19,358 bases of DNA from Actinomycetota bacterium (GTDB taxonomy: Bacteria > Actinomycetota > Humimicrobiia > Humimicrobiales > Humimicrobiaceae): contig PMCC01000020.1 of assembly GCA_003155275.1 (NCBI GenBank), forward strand, positions 7,411 to 26,768. Reading direction: 5' to 3'. The notes beneath the pieces are model-generated. The model was not told the DNA's origin, ran no database searches, and saw only the letters and a program-made list of their open reading frames with translations. Numbering within the stretch: the first letter of the stretch is position 1; every line of letters begins with the position of its first letter. The position numbers and the translations under genes were made by a program. Positions 7,213 through 13,673 of this stretch are shown in pieces.

Positions 7213-7241
7213 TTGCATATTGATAACAATTGTTATATTAT
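7213..7241 (+). promoter_or_regulatory. Candidate promoter of the rpsF cluster with a palindrome in its spacer
   Basis: TTGCAT (7213-7218), a 17-bp spacer and TATTAT (7236-7241) form a moderate sigma-70-type promoter. Its spacer contains the perfect 14-bp palindrome ATAACAATTGTTAT (7223-7236), placed where a repressor would act. The -35 match is weak, so this is a candidate only. Confidence 0.4.
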
Positions 7242-7290
7242 CCCTTCGGAAGGTTTTTAAGTGTTAAAAATTTAATATTTTTTTCTTCTG

Positions 7291-7331
7291 CTCTATTTTA
7301 AATAGAGTCTAATTTTTAAGATTAAATCTTA
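7291..7331 (+). promoter_or_regulatory. Two hairpins in the rpsF leader
   Basis: CTCTATT-TTA-AATAGAG (7291-7307) and TAAGAT-TAA-ATCTTA (7317-7331) are perfect stem-loops in tandem. The second ends 4 nt before the Shine-Dalgarno sequence AAAGGAGG (7336-7343). This is a natural position for translational feedback. Known S6:S18-binding rpsF leaders use a stem with a CCG bulge, which I cannot assign with certainty here. Confidence 0.4.
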
Positions 7332-7350
7332 GTCCAAAGGAGGAAAGCTT

Positions 7351-7650
7351 GTGAAAAACTATGAGATGGTGCTGATTTTCAGCGCTTCCCTTGAAGAAGG
7401 GGCAGTTACTGAAGAATTGGCAAAGATCACCGCAATTATCGAAAAATCAAAAGGAACTATCACAAAGACTGATATCTGGGGAGTTAAAAGGCTCGCCTAT
7501 CCTATCAAACACCAGGAAAATGGCTTCTATGTTATCCTTTATTTCAGCTCAGACACTACTGTGCTTCCGGAGCTTGACAGGTTAAATAAGATCAATGACA
7601 AAATACTCAGGCATCTTATTGTAAAGCCTAACGAGAAGGAATCAAAATAA
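7351..7650 (+). CDS. rpsF: 30S ribosomal protein S6
   Basis: The protein has 99 residues, the usual size. MKNYEMVLIFSASLEE, IIEKSKGTITKTDIWGVKRLAYPIKHQENGFYVILYF and LDRLNKINDKILRHLIVK are characteristic of S6, which binds the central domain of 16S rRNA as a heterodimer with S18. The start is GTG, fixed by a strong AAAGGAGG (7336-7343) 7 nt upstream. It opens the rpsF-ssb-rpsR cluster, with ssb starting 39 bp after its stop. The two hairpins just upstream suggest feedback control. Confidence 0.97.
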   Translation: MKNYEMVLIFSASLEEGAVTEELAKITAIIEKSKGTITKTDIWGVKRLAYPIKHQENGFYVILYFSSDTTVLPELDRLNKINDKILRHLIVKPNEKESK

Positions 7651-7689
7651 TTTTGAATTCATTATTATTTTCTGAAAGAAGGTAGAATC

Positions 7690-8181
7690 ATGGCATTTGG
7701 GATTAACAATATCACAGTTGTTGGAAATCTTACCAGGGATCCGGAGTTAAGGTTCACACCAAGCGGAACACCAGTAGCAAGTTTTGGAATTGGAGTAAAC
7801 AGGGGTATCCAAAACAAAGCAACCGGGGAATGGACAAATGAAACATCATTTTATAAAGTTACAGCATGGCATAAGCTTGCCGAAAACTGTGCTGAAAGCT
7901 TAAACAAGGGCGATAGGATACTTGTGGCCGGAATACCTTCCATAGAAAGTTATGAGACCAAGGAAGGCGTCAAAAGGGATACATTTAAAATAATTGCAAA
8001 TGTCGTGGCTCCGAGCCTGGAATATGCAATTTGTAAAATAGAAAAGAACGAAAAAGGTGAATTTGGCGCCGGCGGCAAAGGGCAATATATGGGCGCAGGT
8101 GCTGAAGAAAAGCAGGGTTACCAGAAAACGGCGCCTCAGGGAGATGACCTTGATTTTTCAAATGATGACATACCTTTTTAA
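7690..8181 (+). CDS. ssb: Single-stranded DNA-binding protein
   Basis: The 163-residue protein has one OB fold in about residues 1-110: NNITVVGNLTRDPELRFTPSGTPVASFGIGVNR, TSFYKVTAWHKLAENCAESLNKGDRILVAG and DTFKIIANVVAPSL. A short Gly/Gln-rich linker follows (about 120-150). The acidic tip DLDFSNDDIPF is the conserved partner-binding tail that recruits repair and replication proteins. AAAGAAGG lies 7 nt before the ATG. Placement between S6 and S18 genes is the classical bacterial arrangement and supports the identity as the main chromosomal SSB. Confidence 0.97.
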   Translation: MAFGINNITVVGNLTRDPELRFTPSGTPVASFGIGVNRGIQNKATGEWTNETSFYKVTAWHKLAENCAESLNKGDRILVAGIPSIESYETKEGVKRDTFKIIANVVAPSLEYAICKIEKNEKGEFGAGGKGQYMGAGAEEKQGYQKTAPQGDDLDFSNDDIPF

Positions 8182-8314
8182 ACAGTTAAATTAATTATAA
8201 GGCGCGTGCGTTCAGGCAATAAATTCTGGAAAGAAAAACATAATAACAGGATGGACAGCAAGATATTAAGTTTAAATTAGAATAAAGCATTAAATTAGTA
8301 AAAGGAGTTATAAA

Positions 8315-8665
8315 TTGGGTAAAAGAGGAAACAGGCCTACTGTTGAAAAAAGCAGCTCGAGGGGTTCATCATCAATGGGTTCAAGGCAAGGCAGGGACAG
8401 GGACAAAGCCGCACCCGGTGCAGCAGGGGCAGCAGGTTCATCTGCTTTAAATTTAAGGCAAAGAAAAAGATACTGTTACTTCTGTAAAGAGAATGTAAAT
8501 TACATTGATTATAAGAATGTTGCAGTATTAAAAAAATTCGTTTCTGATAAAGGGAAAATAAGGCCAAAAAGATCTACAGGAAATTGTGTCCAGCACCAGA
8601 AGATGATAGCGGATGCGATAAAACGCTCAAGAGAAGTAGCACTGATGGCTTACTTCAAGAGATAG
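8315..8665 (+). CDS. rpsR: 30S ribosomal protein S18, zinc-binding form with long N-terminal extension
   Basis: Residues about 50-116 are a full S18 (RYCYFCKENVNYIDYKNV...LKKFVSDKGKIRPKRSTGNC...HQKMIADAIKRSREVALMAY). It keeps a CxxC...CxxH set (Cys54, Cys57, Cys91, His94), the zinc-type version. In front lies a Ser/Gly/Ala/Arg-rich tail of about 45 residues, which makes the protein 116 long against the usual 70-90. The TTG start is supported by AAAGGAG (8301-8307) 7 nt upstream. The ATG at Met21 has no such site, so the extension is probably real. S18 pairs with S6 on 16S rRNA and may share its autoregulation. Confidence 0.95.
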   Translation: MGKRGNRPTVEKSSSRGSSSMGSRQGRDRDKAAPGAAGAAGSSALNLRQRKRYCYFCKENVNYIDYKNVAVLKKFVSDKGKIRPKRSTGNCVQHQKMIADAIKRSREVALMAYFKR

Positions 8666-8668
8666 AGC

Positions 8669-8691
8669 TTGGCCATATCCGTATAGGTCAA
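8669..8691 (+). other. Hairpin between rpsR and the DUF2232 gene
   Basis: TTGGCC (8669-8674) pairs with GGTCAA (8686-8691) through one G-T wobble. ATA and TAT extend the stem with one bulged A and a TCCG loop. It begins 3 nt after the rpsR stop, and no T-run follows. It could stabilise or process the ribosomal-protein mRNA; it is not a convincing terminator. Confidence 0.35.
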
Positions 8692-8782
8692 TTCCGGGAG
8701 TGATTTGACATCAGGTTTTTTGCTTGAGCTTTTTATCCAGGTGATTTTAAATTATATTTATTTTTTATTGATAAATTAAAAA

Positions 8783-9784
8783 ATGTTATTTAGGCCCTTT
8801 GAAAATTTAAATAATGAAAATGAAGATACTAAAAAAGCAAACCTGCTTTTAATGATGTTTTTCACAGCCATAACGCTGGCTGCTATGATATTTGTACCTT
8901 TTGTCGGTTTTGTGGGACTTGCATTTATACCTGTACCGGTAACATTGCTTTTTATTTCAAATAGGTACAGGGATGCGATTATTTGCGCAATAGCGGGAGT
9001 GCTGATTTTATTTGTTTTTAACTATGTTCTTGCAATAATATTACTGGCCATGATTTGTGCAGTAGCCATAAATTACAAATATATTATTAGCAGGAATAAA
9101 AAGTTATCTTACAGGTTGCTGAGCATATTTGCATCATTTGTAATAGCGGTATTGTTATTTTTGCTTATTGATTCACTGATACTTAAGCAGAATGTGGTTA
9201 AGGAAGTACTAAGAACTTATAATGGGTATGTTGACAATATAAGCCAGGATCCGTTACTAAAGAATTACCAGAGCCTGTTTTTTCCAGACAGCGCGCAATT
9301 AAATGAGGTCATCGGCCAGACGCAGGGATTTCTTAAATACATGCCAGTTCTTGTACCGGGATTTGCAGCAGCATTTTTTGGATTTTCGGCAGTCCTTAAT
9401 TACTGTTTTAGTTTTATTATTTTAAAAAAATACAATATTAAGCTTGAAGCAATGCCGCCGTTTAAGGACTGGGATTTAAACTGGAACTTTTGCTGGGGTG
9501 TAATTGCGGGAATAATTTTTTTAATAATACCGAAGTTTAATCCGTTATATGACGGAATTCTTGATGCAATAGGTTATAATATTATAATAGTTTTTGGTTT
9601 ATTATATTTGGTGTTAGGCACCGCAGTTTTATGGGGTCTGTTTGACAAGTTTAAAGTCAGAGTTTCAGTAAGGGTAATAATAATAGTCGTTATGTTTATA
9701 TTATTTGGTTTTGTAGCAGTACTTCCTGTGGTAGGGCTGATAGATATCTGGGCTAATTTCAGGAAACTTGTCAGAAGCCCTTAG
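8783..9784 (+). CDS. DUF2232 family integral membrane protein (YybS-like)
   Basis: The 333-residue protein is strongly hydrophobic, with about eight likely membrane segments: two or three early (about 22-45, 45-60, 64-95), one at about 110-130, one near 190-215, and three towards the end (about 235-250, 262-285, 297-320). The long soluble loop at about 132-185 contains no motif I know. Identity as DUF2232/YybS rests on the membrane pattern, the length and the location between rpsR and rplI, where Bacillota commonly carry yybS. The biochemical role of the family is not known to me. The ATG at 8783 lacks a Shine-Dalgarno sequence. Unlike the Bacillus order, no gdpP follows before rplI. Confidence 0.75.
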   Translation: MLFRPFENLNNENEDTKKANLLLMMFFTAITLAAMIFVPFVGFVGLAFIPVPVTLLFISNRYRDAIICAIAGVLILFVFNYVLAIILLAMICAVAINYKYIISRNKKLSYRLLSIFASFVIAVLLFLLIDSLILKQNVVKEVLRTYNGYVDNISQDPLLKNYQSLFFPDSAQLNEVIGQTQGFLKYMPVLVPGFAAAFFGFSAVLNYCFSFIILKKYNIKLEAMPPFKDWDLNWNFCWGVIAGIIFLIIPKFNPLYDGILDAIGYNIIIVFGLLYLVLGTAVLWGLFDKFKVRVSVRVIIIVVMFILFGFVAVLPVVGLIDIWANFRKLVRSP

Positions 9785-9860
9785 AAAAGAAAAATGTATA
9801 AAAATAAAAATATAAGAATTACCCGGATTAGTTAAATATTTAATTTTAGAGGAGGAAGAT

Positions 9861-10481
9861 TTGAAAGTTATACTTGCAAAAGATTATGAAAAACTAGGCA
9901 ATGCAGGAGATATAATAAATGTAAAGGATGGTTTTGCAAAAAATTATCTTATTCCAAATAATATTGTGCTCCTTTTAAACAAGGGCAACTTAAACCAGAT
10001 GGAAATTGTAAAAAAGTCGCTTATCAAAAAAGATGCCGGCAATATTGCAGAGGCAAAAAAACTGCTTGAACTAATTGACAAGGCCGTAATAACTATTAAA
10101 GTAAATTCAAGCCCTGAAGGAAGATTGTTTGGTTCAATTACAAATAAGGATGTTGCTGAAAAAATTCTTGAAGTAAAGAAAATTGAACTGGACAGAAAAA
10201 AAATAGAGCTTGAAGAACATATAAAAGAAGTCGGTACTTATAATGTGACTGTAAAATTATATAAGGATGTAAAAGCTGTAATCCAGTTGGAAATTGTGAG
10301 TGACGATATTGTTGCAGCTGAAGAAAAAGTTGTAGAAAAATCCGATGAAAAATCTAAAGAAAAAAATATTGTGGCAGTTGAAGAAAAAACTGAAGAAAAC
10401 GCTTTGGAAAAAGCTGTGGAAAGAGACATTGAGATAGCTGAAGAAAAAGCTGATAAAAAAGCACAACAAGAAAATAAATAA
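9861..10481 (+). CDS. rplI: 50S ribosomal protein L9 with repeat-built charged C-terminal tail
   Basis: Residues 1-146 are a complete L9: the N-domain with MKVILAKDYEKLGNAGDIINVKDGFAKNYLIP, the connecting helix, and the C-domain with SSPEGRLFGSITNKDVAEKI...LEEHIKEVGTYNV. A Lys/Glu-rich tail of about 60 residues follows (147-206). It is made of imperfect 20-residue units that begin at Ile150, Ile170 and Ile190 with I-V/E-A/I-A/V-EEK. The usual L9 length is about 148, so the tail is an addition. The TTG start is fixed by AGGAGG (9850-9855) 5 nt upstream. rplI-dnaB-purA is a conserved order in Bacillota-type genomes. Confidence 0.95.
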   Translation: MKVILAKDYEKLGNAGDIINVKDGFAKNYLIPNNIVLLLNKGNLNQMEIVKKSLIKKDAGNIAEAKKLLELIDKAVITIKVNSSPEGRLFGSITNKDVAEKILEVKKIELDRKKIELEEHIKEVGTYNVTVKLYKDVKAVIQLEIVSDDIVAAEEKVVEKSDEKSKEKNIVAVEEKTEENALEKAVERDIEIAEEKADKKAQQENK

Positions 10482-10520
10482 CGCCCCGGCTAAAAAGACA
10501 TTTCAATAGCTGAGGGAAAA
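10308..10520 (+). repeat. 60-bp imperfect tandem repeat in the rplI tail with a decayed copy past the stop codon
   Basis: Three units start at 10308, 10368 and 10428, exactly 60 bp apart, each encoding I-x-x-A/V-EEK. After the TAA (10479-10481) and a second in-frame TAA (10491-10493), the same frame reads KDISIAEGKA (10494-10523), matching RDIEIAEEKA of the third unit. The fourth copy begins at 10500, shifted by 12 bp. Confidence 0.7.
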
Positions 10521-10609
10521 GCCGTTATAATAGTCAAAGATAAAACAGTTTAGGTTACTAAGGATAGAAGTCTCAAAAAACCTAAATGTCAGTTTTTGAT
10601 ATCAAACCA

Positions 10610-10643
10610 AAAGGGTTCTTTATTTTATATTAAAGGGTTCTTT
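10610..10643 (+). repeat. 12-bp direct repeat, 22-bp period, upstream of dnaB
   Basis: AAAGGGTTCTTT occurs at 10610-10621 and again at 10632-10643, about two helical turns apart, in the gap before dnaB. Two TATAAT hexamers (10678-10683, 10687-10692) lie between this pair and the start codon. It could be a tandem protein-binding site. Confidence 0.45.
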
Positions 10644-10711
10644 TAATCTGCTGATTTTTTATTAAAGTTTAAAAATATATAATCTATATAATCAGGACTT
10701 TTTCTTTAATT

Positions 10712-12109
10712 ATGCAAAACCAGGCAAAGATATCAAACCAGGTTAAACCGCTGGACACAAGCAAGCTTGACAGGGTACCTCCATACAATCTTGAAGCTGA
10801 AGAATCAACACTAGGCTCAATGCTGATTTCAAGAGAAGCAGTCATGGCCGTAATCGAAATATTGTCTGAAGAAGATTTTTACCGAAAGACCAACCAGGAA
10901 ATCTTTAAGTCGCTAAAGGAGCTTTTTGCAAAGGGCGAGCCTATAGATGTTATTACAGCTGCAGATTATCTAAAGAAAAAAGGTATTCTTGAAGAAATCG
11001 GTGACAATACTTACATCCATTCACTGGTCAATAATCTGCCGCTGGCAGCAAATGCTTCATATTATGCCAGGATAGTCAAACACATGGCAGTCTTAAGAAG
11101 ACTTATATATGCAGCAACAGAAATCGCTGTTATGGGTTATGAAGTTCCGGAGAATCTTTCTTTAACAATCGATAAAGCGCAGCAGCTTATTTTCTCTATT
11201 TACCAGGATGTCAATAATGATTCAAAAAGTGGAAAATTTTCTGCAATAAAGGATGTCCTTTCGGATGTGTATACGCAGGTAACGAACCTTTATGAAAAAA
11301 AATCCAGCATGACCGGCATAGCAACAGGATTTATTGACCTTGATAAAAAAACTTCCGGTTTACAGGACTCTGACCTTATTATTATTGCTTCCAGGCCTGG
11401 TATGGGCAAGACTTCTTATGCAATGCAGATTGCAAGAAATGCGGCAATGATTGAAAAAATACCGGTTGCCTTTTTTTCACTTGAGATGTCAAAAGAGCAG
11501 ATTGCCCAGAGGCTTATGTGCTCTGAAGCAAGGATCGATCTTCAGAGGCTGCGTTCCGGAAATTTGCGGGACGATGAATGGCCCAAGCTTGGAAGAGCAA
11601 TTGAAAACCTCGCGCAATGTGATATCTATATTGATGATGCGGCATTTCTGACAGTAATGGATTTAAGGTCAAGGGCAAGAATGCTTGTAAGCACCCATGG
11701 CATCAAATTGCTTATTGTGGACTATTTGCAGCTGATGCAGTCCGGCATTAACTTTAGGGAAAACAGGGTTCTGGAGATTACTGAAATCTCAAGAAATTTA
11801 AAAGGCATAGCTAAGGAACTTAAGATACCAGTGATTGCATTGTCACAGCTTTCAAGGGAAGTTGAAAAAAGGGATAAGAAAAGGCCGGTGCTTGCAGATT
11901 TACGTGAATCAGGAGCAATTGAGCAGGACGCAGACATGGTGCTGCTTTTATACAGGGATGACTATTATGATGAAACGAGCTCTGAAGCCGGACTTGCAGA
12001 GATAAATATCGCAAAACACAGGAATGGGCCGACCGGTACCATAAAATTGAAATTTTTTAAAGAATATACTTTATTTGTCAATGCTTCCAGTACTCCTGAA
12101 GAGAATTAG
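10712..12109 (+). CDS. dnaB: Replicative DNA helicase DnaB
   Basis: This is the hexameric 5'-3' helicase of the replication fork. The 465-residue protein has the N-terminal domain (PPYNLEAEESTLGSMLISREAV, 23-44, to about 170) and a RecA-like ATPase domain. That domain has Walker A ASRPGMGKTS (226-235), FFSLEMSKEQIAQRL, Walker B LLIVDYLQLM (333-342), and the late motifs ALSQLSREVEKR and RESGAIEQDADMVLLL. No intein interrupts it. No clear Shine-Dalgarno sequence precedes the ATG at 10712. With a -10 at 10687-10692, the transcript could have a leader of only about a dozen bases. purA follows 36 bp after the stop and may be co-transcribed. Confidence 0.97.
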   Translation: MQNQAKISNQVKPLDTSKLDRVPPYNLEAEESTLGSMLISREAVMAVIEILSEEDFYRKTNQEIFKSLKELFAKGEPIDVITAADYLKKKGILEEIGDNTYIHSLVNNLPLAANASYYARIVKHMAVLRRLIYAATEIAVMGYEVPENLSLTIDKAQQLIFSIYQDVNNDSKSGKFSAIKDVLSDVYTQVTNLYEKKSSMTGIATGFIDLDKKTSGLQDSDLIIIASRPGMGKTSYAMQIARNAAMIEKIPVAFFSLEMSKEQIAQRLMCSEARIDLQRLRSGNLRDDEWPKLGRAIENLAQCDIYIDDAAFLTVMDLRSRARMLVSTHGIKLLIVDYLQLMQSGINFRENRVLEITEISRNLKGIAKELKIPVIALSQLSREVEKRDKKRPVLADLRESGAIEQDADMVLLLYRDDYYDETSSEAGLAEINIAKHRNGPTGTIKLKFFKEYTLFVNASSTPEEN

Positions 12110-12145
12110 TTTTAAGCATGATTTTAAATTGAGAGGTAAAAACAA

Positions 12146-13474
12146 ATGCCGGGAATAATATTATTGGGAACGCAGTGGGGAGACGAGGGAAAAGGCAGGG
12201 TAACTGACCTTTTAGCCAGAGATATGGATATGGTCATCCGTTTTCAGGGTGGCAATAATGCTGGTCATACTGTCGTTATTGGTACCGAAGAGCTTAAACT
12301 GCACCATATTCCTTCAGGAATTATGTATCCGGAAACACTATGTGTGATAGCAAATGGTGTTGTCTTAAATCCTGAGACTTTGATTGAAGAGATTGATATG
12401 CTTGCCCGTAAAGGCATAGAGACCAAAAACTTAAGGATAAGCGGCAATGCACATCTAGTTATGCCTTACCATATAGTGCTTGATATGGCAGGGGAGCAGA
12501 ATCTGGGCAAATCAAAAATAGGCACTACTCATAAAGGTATTGGGCCTGTGTATGCAGATAAAGCATACAGGTCTGGAATAAGGGTACAGGACCTCCTGGA
12601 CTTAAAGATATTCAGGACAAAACTCGAAGAAACATTAAAGCTTAAGAATGCAATAATAGAGAAAGTATACGGGCTTGAACCTTTAAACCTTGAAGAAATA
12701 TTTGGAAAATATAAAGGGTTTGTAGAAATTATCGGCAAATATATTATTGACACGTCTTTTTTAATAAATAAATACCTTGATGACGGTAAACGTGTTTTAT
12801 TTGAAGGTGCTCAGGGGACCCTCCTTGATATTGATCATGGTACCTATCCGTTTGTAACCTCATCTTCAACCATTGCGGGGGGCGCTTGCGTAGGCTCAGG
12901 GATTGGGCCAAAAAAAATATCAGAAATAATAGGTGTGGCAAAAGCATATACTACTCGCGTAGGTTCAGGGCCGCTGCCGACAGAAATAGAAGACTCCACA
13001 GGGGAATATTTAAGGAAAAAGGGCCATGAATATGGAACCACTACTGGCAGGGCAAGAAGATGCGGCTGGCTTGATATCCCGGTATTAAAATACTCAATAA
13101 TGTTAAATTCTATTGATAAAATAGTCCTTACCAAGCTCGATGTGCTCTCAGGTCTTGATGAGATAAAAATATGCACGGGCTATACTTATGAGGGAGAACT
13201 TTTCGAAGATATTCCTCCTCACCAGACAATAATGCATAAATGCCAGCCGGTTTATAAAATCCTGAAAGGCTGGAAACAGGATATTACACAGATTAAAGAT
13301 TTTGATGGCCTTCCCGAAAACACCAGAAATTATATACTTGAAATTGAAAAACTTATAAAAATCCCTCTTTCGATGATCAGTGTCGGGCCCGAAAGAAGCC
13401 AGATAATAACAAGAGACACTGAACTTAAAAAAGACATCTTAAGTAAAAGCAAAAAACCATTACTGGTCTTATAA
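12146..13474 (+). CDS. purA: Adenylosuccinate synthetase
   Basis: PurA joins IMP and aspartate with GTP to give adenylosuccinate, the first step from IMP to AMP. The P-loop is GTQWGDEGKGRVTDLLA (8-24) with catalytic Asp13, and His41 lies in NNAGHTVV. Other family motifs are GTTHKGIGPVYADKAYRSGIR, FEGAQGTLLDIDHGTYPFVTSSS, GVAKAYTTRVGSGPLPTE, GRARRCGWLD and the final SVGPERSQII. Length is 442 against about 428 usual. The excess is a Lys-rich tail after ITRDTELKKD. AGAGGT (12132-12137) lies 8 nt before the ATG. It sits right after dnaB, as in Bacillus. Confidence 0.97.
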   Translation: MPGIILLGTQWGDEGKGRVTDLLARDMDMVIRFQGGNNAGHTVVIGTEELKLHHIPSGIMYPETLCVIANGVVLNPETLIEEIDMLARKGIETKNLRISGNAHLVMPYHIVLDMAGEQNLGKSKIGTTHKGIGPVYADKAYRSGIRVQDLLDLKIFRTKLEETLKLKNAIIEKVYGLEPLNLEEIFGKYKGFVEIIGKYIIDTSFLINKYLDDGKRVLFEGAQGTLLDIDHGTYPFVTSSSTIAGGACVGSGIGPKKISEIIGVAKAYTTRVGSGPLPTEIEDSTGEYLRKKGHEYGTTTGRARRCGWLDIPVLKYSIMLNSIDKIVLTKLDVLSGLDEIKICTGYTYEGELFEDIPPHQTIMHKCQPVYKILKGWKQDITQIKDFDGLPENTRNYILEIEKLIKIPLSMISVGPERSQIITRDTELKKDILSKSKKPLLVL

Positions 13475-13575
13475 TTGTTATCGGCAGGAATATTCCTGGG
13501 TTTTAATTGCAGAAGGCAGAAAACTTATGAGGGGTCCTTTAATTGTTATCGTCAGGGCCATCCGGGGGTTTTTAA
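13472..13575 (+). repeat. Duplicated element between purA and purD, 68 bp apart
   Basis: TAATTGTTATCG, one variable base and CAGG occur at 13472-13488 and 13540-13556. Each copy continues into a G-rich stretch and a T-run (GGGTTTTAA and GGGGGTTTTTAA). The first copy contains the perfect palindrome CAGGAATATTCCTG (13485-13498), which with the T-run could weakly terminate purA. The second copy runs into the -35 hexamer of the purD promoter. Confidence 0.5.
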
Positions 13576-13600
13576 CATAAAAAAACAGCAGTAATATAAA
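13572..13600 (+). promoter_or_regulatory. Promoter for purD-purE
   Basis: TTAACA (13572-13577), a 17-bp spacer and TATAAA (13595-13600) match the sigma-70 consensus at 10 of 12 positions. The predicted start near 13607 leaves a leader of about 67 nt before purD. Confidence 0.6.
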
Positions 13601-13673
13601 TATTTATAATATTGGTTTTTTATTTTATTATTTTACTATTACCGGCGTTAAAAACTGAAAGGTAATTATTAAA

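Noticed and set aside
7243..7258. CCTTCGGAAGG followed by TTTTT as a terminator of the phosphatase gene or attenuator of rpsF
   Set aside because: The stem is only 4 bp, and the predicted rpsF transcription start falls inside it, so it would not be transcribed whole from that promoter.
8705..8736. TTGACA at 8705 as a promoter for the DUF2232 gene
   Set aside because: No acceptable -10 hexamer lies 16-18 bp downstream.
10238..10469. Long minus-strand Ser/Phe-rich open frames opposite the end of rplI
   Set aside because: They are the antisense reading of the Lys/Glu-rich repeat tail; poly-GAA read backwards gives Phe/Ser codons. There is no start site or family likeness.
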